Made by a program: the position numbers and the translations under genes
Shown: one piece after another, positions 57,965 through 64,000 of the stretch
Layout of the letters: each line of letters begins with the position of its first letter
How positions within the stretch are numbered: the first letter of the stretch is position 1
Notes under the pieces: generated by a model
What the model was told of the DNA's origin: nothing
The model's input: only the letters and a program-made list of their open reading frames with translations
Databases searched by the model: none
Assembly (NCBI RefSeq): GCF_000716535.1
Contig: NZ_JNWV01000009.1
Coordinates: forward strand, 1-64,000
Origin: Streptomyces flaveolus
Lineage (GTDB): Bacteria; Actinomycetota; Actinomycetes; Streptomycetales; Streptomycetaceae
DNA: 64,000 nt
Direction: 5' to 3'

Positions 57965-58015
57965 GCGAAAAAGCTTGAACACTTTCGTTCTGGCGATGTC
58001 TCCGAAGGGGAAGAC

Positions 58016-58678
58016 GTGAACAAGGCGCAGCTCGTAGAAGCGATTGCCGACAAGTTGGGTGGCCGCCAGCAGGCCGCCGACGCTGTCGATCATGTTCTGG
58101 ACGCCATCGTCCGCGCGGTCGTCGCGGGCGAGCGGGTCTCGGTCACCGGCTTCGGGTCCTTCGAGAAGGTGGACCGCCCCGCCCGCTACGCCCGTAACCC
58201 CCAGACGGGCGAGCGGGTTCGGGTCAAGAAGACCTCCGTGCCGCGCTTCCGCGCCGGTCAGGGCTTCAAGGACCTGGTGAGCGGCTCGAAGAAGCTCCCG
58301 CGCGGGGGCGAGGTCGCGGTCAAGAAGGCGCCGAAGGGCAGCCTGTCCGGCCCGCCGCCCACCATCGCCAAGGCCGCCGGCAAGAAGGCCGCCGCCAAGA
58401 AGACGGCGGGTGCGGCGAAGAAGACCACGGGTGCCGCGGCGAAGAAGGCCGCGGCGAAGAAGACCACGGCCGCCGCGAAGAAGACCACGGCGAAGAAGGC
58501 TCCCGCCAAGAAGGCCACGGCGACCGCCAAGACCACCGCGACGAAGACCGCCGCCAAGAAGACGACGGCCAAGAAGGCTCCGGCGAAGAAGGTCACCGCC
58601 AAGAAGGCCCCGGCGAAGAAGTCGACGGCCCGCAAGACCACCGCCAAGAAGACCACCGCCCGCAAGGCGACGTCGTAA
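58016..58678 (+). CDS. hupS: HU-type nucleoid protein with histone H1-like Lys/Ala tail
   Basis: The 220-residue protein has an N-terminal HU domain (1-90: MNKAQLVEAIADKLGGRQQA, SVTGFGSFEKVDRPARYARNPQTGERV, VPRFRAGQGFKDLV). The tail from about 115 is a string of KKA, PAKK and TAKK repeats. This two-domain form is the spore-associated HupS type of actinobacteria, which compacts DNA through the basic tail. The repetitive tail is coded by varied codons. GTG 58016 follows GGGGAAG. A strong terminator follows. Confidence 0.95.
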   Translation: MNKAQLVEAIADKLGGRQQAADAVDHVLDAIVRAVVAGERVSVTGFGSFEKVDRPARYARNPQTGERVRVKKTSVPRFRAGQGFKDLVSGSKKLPRGGEVAVKKAPKGSLSGPPPTIAKAAGKKAAAKKTAGAAKKTTGAAAKKAAAKKTTAAAKKTTAKKAPAKKATATAKTTATKTAAKKTTAKKAPAKKVTAKKAPAKKSTARKTTAKKTTARKATS

Positions 58679-58700
58679 GGCCGCCGGGGCATTCACGCGA

Positions 58701-58731
58701 CGGGCCGGACTCCCCTGGGGAGCCCGGCCCG
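58701..58731 (+). terminator. Terminator after hupS
   Basis: A long stem, CGGGCCGG and CTCCCC paired with GGGGAG and CCGGCCCG (small bulges), lies 23 bp past the hupS stop, near the end of the convergent gene at 58749. Confidence 0.85.
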
Positions 58732-58748
58732 CGGCGTGTGTAAGGGGG

Positions 58749-58952
58749 TCAGAGGGTTTGGAGGGTTACGAGCGTGATCCGGAGGGCGCCGCCCTCGGAC
58801 TCCGTCTCGATCCGCACCCGCTGTCCCGGACGCAGCAGCCGCAGTCCCCCCCGGTCGAACGCCGCCGCGTCGAAGGGGATCGGGGTGCCGTCGTCGAGTA
58901 GCACCTGGCCGCTGCGGGTTTCGGGGTCGTAGGTGTACGCGGTCGCTTGCAT
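58749..58952 (-). CDS. Small OB-fold/cold-shock-like protein
   Basis: The product is 67 residues: MQATAYTYDPETRSGQVLLD, then DGTPIPFDAAAFDRGGLRLLRPGQRVRIETESEGGALRITLVTLQ. The pattern G-x-V-L-L-D-D-G...F...GLR-LRPGQRV resembles a cold-shock/OB beta-barrel, but the RNP motifs of true CspA proteins are not clear. ATG 58952 is used, and the longer frame overlaps a dispersed repeat. Confidence 0.72.
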   Translation of the reverse strand: MQATAYTYDPETRSGQVLLDDGTPIPFDAAAFDRGGLRLLRPGQRVRIETESEGGALRITLVTLQTL

Positions 58953-59021
58953 GGCGGCCAGCGTAGTGCGTCCCGCGGGGCGCCGTTGGGGGAGCCGCAC
59001 GGCTGTCGCGTGCGGGGATGG

Positions 59022-59077
59022 CGTGGCTGGTCGCGCCCACGCCGCGGAGCCGCACATCGATACGACCCGCGCCCCTT
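59022..59077. repeat. Dispersed GC-rich intergenic repeat
   Basis: The segment runs GTGGCTGGTCGCGCCCACG, CGGAGCCGCACATCGATAC, then CCGCGCCCCTT. It resembles a repeat I know from many Streptomyces intergenic regions, and a diverged copy occurs at 54299-54340. It lies just after the cofC stop. Confidence 0.6.
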
Positions 59078-59087
59078 CCAGGAGGCT

Positions 59088-59726
59088 TCAGGGACCCGGG
59101 ATCAGCAAGCCCGCCGAAGCCGCCGCTGTGTGCCGGCCCACTCCCAGAGTCAGTGCCGCGCGCAGGTCCGCGGCCGTGTCGACGTCCTGGCGGACCGAAT
59201 CCACCCCGGTGAGCGCGAGTTCCACCGCGCCGGAGGCCCGGTGGCGGGAACGGGAATCGACGCCGAATGCCGGTCGCAATTCACGATCCCCGGCCGCCGT
59301 CAGCAAAGTCGTGCCCAGCGCCGCCGCGTCCGCGAGAAAGGCGCGCGGGAATTGCGAAGCGGCCGCCAGTACCCGGGACAGTTCCGCCGGCCGCAGGGCC
59401 GGCAGATCGGCGTTCAGGGCCGCCACCGCGGCGCCGGGACGGATCGCGCGCACGACGGCCGCGCCGTGCGCCAGCGCGGCGTTCAGACCGCTGCCGGGCG
59501 CGTCCGGCACGATCCGCGCGCCCAGCGCGGCCAGCTCCCGGCCGGCCAGCTCGTCGTCCGTGACGACCGCCACATCCGACACCGCCGGACACGCCACCGC
59601 CGCGGCCACCGTGTCCTGCGCGAACGCCAGTGCCAGGCCCGGCCGCACCCCGTCGTCGGCGGTGTCCGCGAGCCTGCTCTTGGCCCGCGTCAGGGGCTTC
59701 AGGGGGATGACCAAGGTCCACTGCAC
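59088..59726 (-). CDS. cofC: 2-phospho-L-lactate/phosphoenolpyruvate guanylyltransferase
   Basis: This is a 212-residue nucleotidyltransferase of coenzyme F420 synthesis (CofC/FbiD). It activates a 3-carbon phospho acid with GTP. WTLVIPLKPLTRAKSRLA at the N-terminus is the nucleotide-binding start, with VAVVTDDELAGRELAALGARIVPD, GSGLNAALAHGA and AALNADLPALRPAELSRVL (metal Asp) following. The gene is divergent from the acyltransferase. The other F420 genes (fbiA/B/C) are not in the window. Confidence 0.9.
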   Translation of the reverse strand: MQWTLVIPLKPLTRAKSRLADTADDGVRPGLALAFAQDTVAAAVACPAVSDVAVVTDDELAGRELAALGARIVPDAPGSGLNAALAHGAAVVRAIRPGAAVAALNADLPALRPAELSRVLAAASQFPRAFLADAAALGTTLLTAAGDRELRPAFGVDSRSRHRASGAVELALTGVDSVRQDVDTAADLRAALTLGVGRHTAAASAGLLIPGP

Positions 59727-59879
59727 CGGCGTACCGTCCCTCTCTCGTCGCGCTCATTGTCCCCCGGGCCATCCGGCGCCGCGGAAGGCGGGGCGTACGG
59801 TGTTCTCGACAGACCGGCGGCTCGGGGCCACACTTGTGCGGCCCCCGCCGGGGTGGCAGTCCTAGAGGAAGGTGTCCTT

Positions 59880-60650
59880 GTGTCCCGCCGCAGAATCGGC
59901 TTCTGGTACCGCTTCGCCGCGGTGATCTGCAAACCGCCGCTGGTGGTTCTGATCAAGCGGGACTGGCGTGGAATGGAGCACATTCCGGCCGAGGGCGGAT
60001 TTATCACCGCGGTGAACCACAATTCCCACCTGGACCCCTTCGCGTACGCGCACTATCAGTACAACACCGGACGGGTGCCGCGATTCCTGGCGAAGAGCGG
60101 GCTTTTCAAGAAGGGATTCGTGGGCGCCGCCATGCGCGGCACCGGACAGATCCCCGTGTACCGCGAGTCCACGGACGCCCTCAGCGCCTTCCGGGCCGCC
60201 ATCGACGCCGTGGAGCGCGGCGAGTGCGTCGCGTTCTACCCCGAGGGCACCCTCACCCGCGACCCGAACGGCTGGCCCATGACCGGCAAGACCGGCGCCG
60301 CCCGGGTCGCCCTGCAGACCAAGTGCCCGGTCATCCCGGTCGCGCAGTGGGGCGCCAACGAACTTCTGCCGCCGTACGCCAAGAAGCCGAACCTCTTCCC
60401 GCGCAAGACGCACCACGTGCTCGCGGGACCACCCGTGGACCTCTCCCGGTTCTACGGCCAGGAGATGACCCCGGAGGTGCTGAAAGAGGCCACCGAGGTC
60501 ATCATGGCGGCCGTCACCCGCCAGCTCGAGGAGATCCGCGGCGAGAAGGCCCCCGAGACGCCCTACGACCCGCGCCGCGAGCGGATCGAGCAGCGCCGCC
60601 GCACCCAGGCGCAGACGGAGGGCCGGCAAGTGGAAGGGCAGACCAAGTGA
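59880..60650 (+). CDS. 1-acyl-sn-glycerol-3-phosphate acyltransferase
   Basis: This is a 256-residue PlsC-type enzyme making phosphatidic acid. The catalytic motif I is NHNSHLDP, motif III is FYPEGTLTRD, and motif IV lies around CPVIPVAQWG. A hydrophobic N-terminal segment (FAAVICKPPLVVLI) suggests membrane contact. The basic C-terminus is RRERIEQRRRTQ. GTG 59880 follows AGAGGAAGG. Its stop overlaps the gpsA start (GTGA), coupling acyl transfer with glycerol-3-phosphate supply. Confidence 0.92.
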   Translation: MSRRRIGFWYRFAAVICKPPLVVLIKRDWRGMEHIPAEGGFITAVNHNSHLDPFAYAHYQYNTGRVPRFLAKSGLFKKGFVGAAMRGTGQIPVYRESTDALSAFRAAIDAVERGECVAFYPEGTLTRDPNGWPMTGKTGAARVALQTKCPVIPVAQWGANELLPPYAKKPNLFPRKTHHVLAGPPVDLSRFYGQEMTPEVLKEATEVIMAAVTRQLEEIRGEKAPETPYDPRRERIEQRRRTQAQTEGRQVEGQTK

Positions 60651-61657
60651 GCGCACCGGTAAAGGCGGCGGTCTTCAGCGCCGGTTCGTGGGGCACCGCC
60701 TTCGGGATGGTGCTCGCCGACGCCGGCTGCGAGGTCACCCTGTGGGCCCGCCGGCCGGAGGTCGCGGAAGCGATCAACACGACCCGGATCAACCCCGACT
60801 ACCTGCCGGGCGTCGAACTCCCCGAGAACGTCCGGGCCACCACCGATCCCGCCGAGGCCGCGGCCGGCGCCGACTTCACGGTCCTGTCCATCCCCTCCCA
60901 GACCCTGCGCGCCAACCTCGCCGAGTGGGCCCCGCTGCTCGCCCCGGACACCGTCCTCGTCTCCCTGATGAAGGGCGTCGAACTCGGCTCCACCATGCGG
61001 ATGACCGAGGTCATCGAGGACGTCGCCAAGGTCGGCGCCGACCGGATCGCCGTCGTCACCGGGCCCAACCTGGCCCGCGAGATCGCCGCCCGCATGCCCG
61101 CCCTGGCCGTCGTGGCCTGCACCGACGAGCAGGTCGCCCAGCGGCTCCAGGTCGCCTGCCACACGCCGTACTTCCGGCCGTACACCAACACCGACGTGGT
61201 CGGCTGCGAACTCGCCGGCGCGGTCAAGAACGTCATCGGGCTCGCGGTCGGCATCGCCGACGGCATGGGGCTCGGCGACAACGCCAAGGGCTCGCTCATC
61301 ACGCGCGGCCTCGCCGAGACCACCCGGCTCGGCCTCGCGATGGGCGCCGACGCGCTGACCTTCTCCGGACTCGCGGGCCTGGGCGACCTGGTGGCCACCT
61401 GCTCCTCGCCGCTGTCCCGCAACCACACCTTCGGCACCAACCTCGGCAAGGGCATGACCCTGGAGGAGACCATCGCGGTCACCAAGCAGACCGCCGAGGG
61501 CGTCAAGTCCTGCGAGTCCGTGCTGGATCTGGCCCGCCGGCACGGTGTCGACATGCCCATCACCGAGACGGTCGTCAGCATCGTGCACGAGGGCAAGTCA
61601 CCGGTCGTCGCCCTCAAGGAGCTGATGGCGCGCAGCGCCAAGCCCGAGCGCCACTGA
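60647..61657 (+). CDS. gpsA: Glycerol-3-phosphate dehydrogenase [NAD(P)+]
   Basis: GpsA reduces dihydroxyacetone phosphate to sn-glycerol-3-phosphate for phospholipids. It is 336 residues. The N-terminal nucleotide motif is FSAGSWGTAFG (first Gly of the usual GAGSWG is Ser). KGVE, GPNLAREIA, CELAGAVKNVIGLAVGIADGMGLGDNAKGSLITRG and FSGLAGLGDLVATCSSPLSRNH are the substrate and domain signatures, with catalytic Lys in VKNV. It overlaps the acyltransferase gene by 4 bp. Its last 20 bases recur three times in the downstream minisatellite. Confidence 0.95.
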   Translation: MSAPVKAAVFSAGSWGTAFGMVLADAGCEVTLWARRPEVAEAINTTRINPDYLPGVELPENVRATTDPAEAAAGADFTVLSIPSQTLRANLAEWAPLLAPDTVLVSLMKGVELGSTMRMTEVIEDVAKVGADRIAVVTGPNLAREIAARMPALAVVACTDEQVAQRLQVACHTPYFRPYTNTDVVGCELAGAVKNVIGLAVGIADGMGLGDNAKGSLITRGLAETTRLGLAMGADALTFSGLAGLGDLVATCSSPLSRNHTFGTNLGKGMTLEETIAVTKQTAEGVKSCESVLDLARRHGVDMPITETVVSIVHEGKSPVVALKELMARSAKPERH

Positions 61658-62760
61658 GCCCGGGGGACGCCGGGGCCGGGAAGGCGTCCGCCTGTCCGGG
61701 AGGCGTGCGCCAAGCCCGAGCGGCACTGAACCCCGGGGATGCCGAGGCTGGGAGACGTTGGGCCCGGGGAGCGGAGCTCGGGGGAGGCGCCCGGGTTGGG
61801 GTGGAGTCGAGGGCGGCACCGGGGACGCCGAGGCTGGGAGACGTTGGGCCTGGGAAGGCGTCAAGGCCGGGAGGTGCGAGGGCTGGGAGGTGCCGAGCCC
61901 GGAAGCCGTTGCCTGGGGAGGTTCTGAGCCCGGGAGGCGTTGGGCCCGGGAAGGTGCCGAGACCGGGAGGGGCGAAGGCCGGGAGGCGTTGAGCCTGGGA
62001 GGCGCCGAGGCCGGGAAGGCGTCCGCCCCGTCCGGGAGGCGTGCGCCAGGCCTGAGCGGCACTGAACCCCGGGGATGCCGAGGCTGGGAGACGTTGGGCC
62101 TGGGAAGGCGTCAAGGCCGGGAGGGGCGAGGGCTGGGAGGTGCCGAGTCCGGAAGCCGTTGCCTGGGGAGGTTCTGAGCCCGGGAGGCGTTGGGCCCGGG
62201 AAGGCGTCAAGGCCGGGAGGGGCGAAGGCCGGGAGATGCCGAGCCCGGAAACCGTTGCCCGGCGAGGTTCTGAGCCCGGGAGACGTAGGGCCCGGGAAGG
62301 TGCCGAAACCGGGAGGGGCGAGGGCTGGGAGGCGTTGAGCCCGGGAGACGCCGAGCCCGGGAAGGCGTCCGCCCCGTTCGGGAGGCGTGCGTCAAGGCCG
62401 GGAGGGGCGAGGGCTGGGAGGCATTGAGCCCGGGAGACGCCGAGGCCGGGAAGGCGTCCGCCTGGTCCGGGAGGCGTGCGCCAGGCCTGAGCGGCACTGA
62501 ATCCCGGGGACGCCGAGGCCGGGAGACGTTGGGCCCGGGGAGGCGCCAGGGTTGGGGAGGCGTCAAGGCCGGGAGGGGCGAAGGCCGGGAGATGCCGGGC
62601 CCCGGGAGACACCGAGGACGCGAGACGTCAAAGCCAGCAGATGCCGGGCCCGGAAGCCGTTGCCCGCGAGGTTCTGAGCCTGGAGACGCCGAGGCCGGGA
62701 ACGCGTTCGTCCCGTCCGGGGGGCGTTGGGCACGACGCTGAGCGACCGTCCGTGCGACGC
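61658..62760. repeat. 1.1-kb G-rich minisatellite between gpsA and ddl
   Basis: The stretch is a tandem array of degenerate 15-18-bp units of the form GAGSCCGGGAGGCGYY, arranged in longer blocks. A segment copied from the gpsA 3' end (AAGCCCGAGCGSCACTGA) recurs at 61707, 62043 and 62478. The plus strand is strongly purine/G-rich. Several open frames cross it on both strands, with low-complexity PGG/ASPG or GPGK products, but none has a ribosome site or start consistent with a gene. It is not a CRISPR: unit and spacer are not distinct. Confidence 0.9.
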
Positions 62761-62822
62761 TGAGCGACGGCCCGGGAGCGCGCGCTGACTTGGGCGCTAC
62801 CTACGGGTACTCTCAACGCGAT

Positions 62823-63980
62823 ATGAGCACCGAGAACCTTCCCCAGAGCCCTGAGCAGCCGTCGCGCAAGCCGCGCGTGGCCGTCGTGTTCGGCGGGCGC
62901 AGCTCCGAACACGGGATCTCCGTGGTCACCGCCGGCGCCGTCCTCAAGGCCATCGACCGGACGAAGTACGACGTCCTGCCGATCGGCATCACCACGGACG
63001 GCCGCTGGGCGCTGACGGCCGACGAGCCGGAGCGGATGGCCATCACCGACCGCCGCACCCCCAGCGTGGCGGAGCTGGCGGAGTCGAACGAGGGCGGCGT
63101 GGTGCTCCCCGTCGACCCGGCGAACCGCGAGGTCGTCTACAGCGAGCCCGGCTCCGTGCCCAAGGCGCTCGGCGAGGTCGACGTGGTCTTCCCGGTGCTC
63201 CACGGCCCATACGGCGAGGACGGCACGCTCCAGGGCCTGCTGGAGCTGTCCGGAGTGCCGTACGTCGGCTCGGGCGTGCTCGCCTCGGCCGTCGGCCAGG
63301 ACAAGGAGTACATGAAGCGGATCTTCACCTCCTACGGGCTCAAGGTCGGCCCGTACCTGGTGATCCGCCCCCGTGAGTGGGCGCAGGACGAGTCCGCCGC
63401 CCGCAAGAAGATCGTCGACTTCGCCGGCGAGCACGGCTGGCCGCTGTTCGTGAAGCCCGCCCGCGCGGGCTCGTCCATCGGCATCACCAAGGTCGACGAC
63501 CTGTCCGGTCTGGACGAGGCGATCGCCGAGGCGCAGGCCCACGACCCGAAGATCCTGGTCGAGGCGGCCGTACGCGGCCGCGAGATCGAGTGCGGCGTCC
63601 TGGAGTTCGAGGACGGCCCGCGCGCCTCCGTCCCGGCCGAGATCCCGCCGCCGGACGCGCACGCGTACTACGACTTCGAGGCCAAGTACATCGACTCCAC
63701 GCCCGGCATCGTCCCGGCCCCGCTCACCGAGGAGCAGACCGCCGAGGTGCGCAGGCTCGCCGTCGAGGCGTTCGAGGCGACCTCCTGCGAGGGCCTGGTC
63801 CGCGCGGACTTCTTCCTCACCGAGGACGGCGAGTTCGTGATCAACGAGATCAACACCATGCCCGGCTTCACGCCGATCTCGATGTACCCGCAGATGTGGC
63901 AGGCGAGCGGGATCAGCTACCCCGAGCTGGTGGACCGCCTGGTGCAGGCGGCACTGCGCCGCTCGACGGGACTGCGCTGA
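62823..63980 (+). CDS. ddl: D-alanine--D-alanine ligase
   Basis: The enzyme makes the D-Ala-D-Ala terminus of peptidoglycan precursors with ATP. It is 385 residues. The ATP-grasp signatures are VAVVFGGRSSEHGISV, FPVLHGPYGEDGTLQGLLEL, PLFVKPARAGSSIGITKV, EIECGVLEF and the metal-binding FVINEINTMPGFTPISMYP. The omega-loop DFEAKYID keeps the Lys-Tyr pair linked with D-Ala rather than D-lactate preference. ATG 62823 is chosen. It follows the minisatellite directly, and its promoter lies in or just after the array. Confidence 0.95.
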   Translation: MSTENLPQSPEQPSRKPRVAVVFGGRSSEHGISVVTAGAVLKAIDRTKYDVLPIGITTDGRWALTADEPERMAITDRRTPSVAELAESNEGGVVLPVDPANREVVYSEPGSVPKALGEVDVVFPVLHGPYGEDGTLQGLLELSGVPYVGSGVLASAVGQDKEYMKRIFTSYGLKVGPYLVIRPREWAQDESAARKKIVDFAGEHGWPLFVKPARAGSSIGITKVDDLSGLDEAIAEAQAHDPKILVEAAVRGREIECGVLEFEDGPRASVPAEIPPPDAHAYYDFEAKYIDSTPGIVPAPLTEEQTAEVRRLAVEAFEATSCEGLVRADFFLTEDGEFVINEINTMPGFTPISMYPQMWQASGISYPELVDRLVQAALRRSTGLR

Positions 63981-64000
63981 CCCCGGCCGGTCTCATCCCC

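Noticed and set aside
61614..62612. Long minus-strand frame and several plus-strand frames in the minisatellite
   Set aside because: Their products are pure repeat translation (PGL/ASPG or GPGK/EPG), with no ribosome site, no domain and many equally open frames; repeat periodicity without stops explains them.
61658..62760. Possible CRISPR array
   Set aside because: Units are short, degenerate and contiguous, with no distinct constant repeat and unique spacers, and no cas gene is present.
62823..63980. D-Ala-D-Lac ligase (vancomycin-type resistance)
   Set aside because: The omega-loop retains the Lys-Tyr pair (EAKY) expected for D-Ala-D-Ala ligases, and no vanH/vanX homologue is nearby.

Overview
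The window is high-GC DNA with almost uniform G/C in third codon positions, GTG starts, long spurious antisense frames and leaderless-looking operons. Together with the gene order ilvC-serA ... leuB-ilvE ... cimA ... accB-accE ... two conservons ... gltX-tRNA(Gln/Glu) ... ndgR/leuC-leuD-hupS ... gpsA-ddl, this marks a Streptomyces core chromosome segment. From memory the order follows S. coelicolor SCO5514 to about SCO5560. No transposase, integrase, prophage or CRISPR was seen.

Layout. 1-2.4 kb: 3' part of ilvC with an abnormal end, then serA. 2.4-4.6 kb: divergent DHA2-type exporter and TetR repressor. 4.9-9.1 kb: PucR-type regulator divergent from the two-gene proline catabolic operon. 9.1-12.6 kb: alpha/beta hydrolase coupled to an AAC(2')-like acetyltransferase, a 43-residue protein and a Tat-exported phosphoesterase. 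12.7-15.1 kb: leuB and ilvE, each with a strong terminator. 15.2-20.8 kb: an operon of fused urease gamma-beta, a divergent urease alpha, agmatine deiminase, a TetR regulator and an MHS transporter. 20.8-23.1 kb: cimA behind a candidate attenuator, and a VOC protein. 23.2-26.5 kb (minus): GPP34 protein, muconolactone-isomerase-like protein, lipoprotein and a secreted GH30-CBM13. 26.6-35.2 kb: secreted GH3, a TPM-type membrane protein, a YceI protein, a small M15-like exoprotein and a PL8 lyase. 35.4-37.2 kb: accB-accE.

37.4-47.6 kb (minus) holds two tandem conservons (CvnA kinase-like sensor, CvnB roadblock, CvnC DUF742, CvnD Ras-like GTPase). In both copies the end of cvnC and the start of cvnD, including the GTPase P-loop, are missing at the same cvnD position. 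48.1-52.4 kb: small protein, FAH-family hydrolase overlapping gltX, DUF4241 and HAD proteins. 52.5-53.0 kb: tRNA array Gln-Glu-Glu-Gln-Glu. 53.0-54.3 kb: MerR/DUF4188 pair. 54.4-57.4 kb: ndgR divergent from leuC-leuD. 57.6-63.98 kb: small protein, HU-H1 fusion hupS, OB-fold-like protein, cofC, a lyso-PA acyltransferase, gpsA, a 1.1-kb G-rich minisatellite, and ddl.

Functionally the window is dominated by branched-chain amino acid supply (ilvC, leuB, ilvE, cimA, leuCD with NdgR), serine synthesis, proline and probably agmatine/ureide catabolism, malonyl-CoA supply, membrane/wall precursors (gpsA, acyltransferase, ddl), Glu/Gln tRNA charging and GTPase-linked membrane sensing. The main oddities are the divergent urease/agmatine operon, the cimA leader, the minisatellite carrying copies of the gpsA 3' end, and several gene ends that look deleted (ilvC, both cvnC/cvnD junctions, and a remnant near 4.7 kb), which need checking as real deletions or assembly faults.
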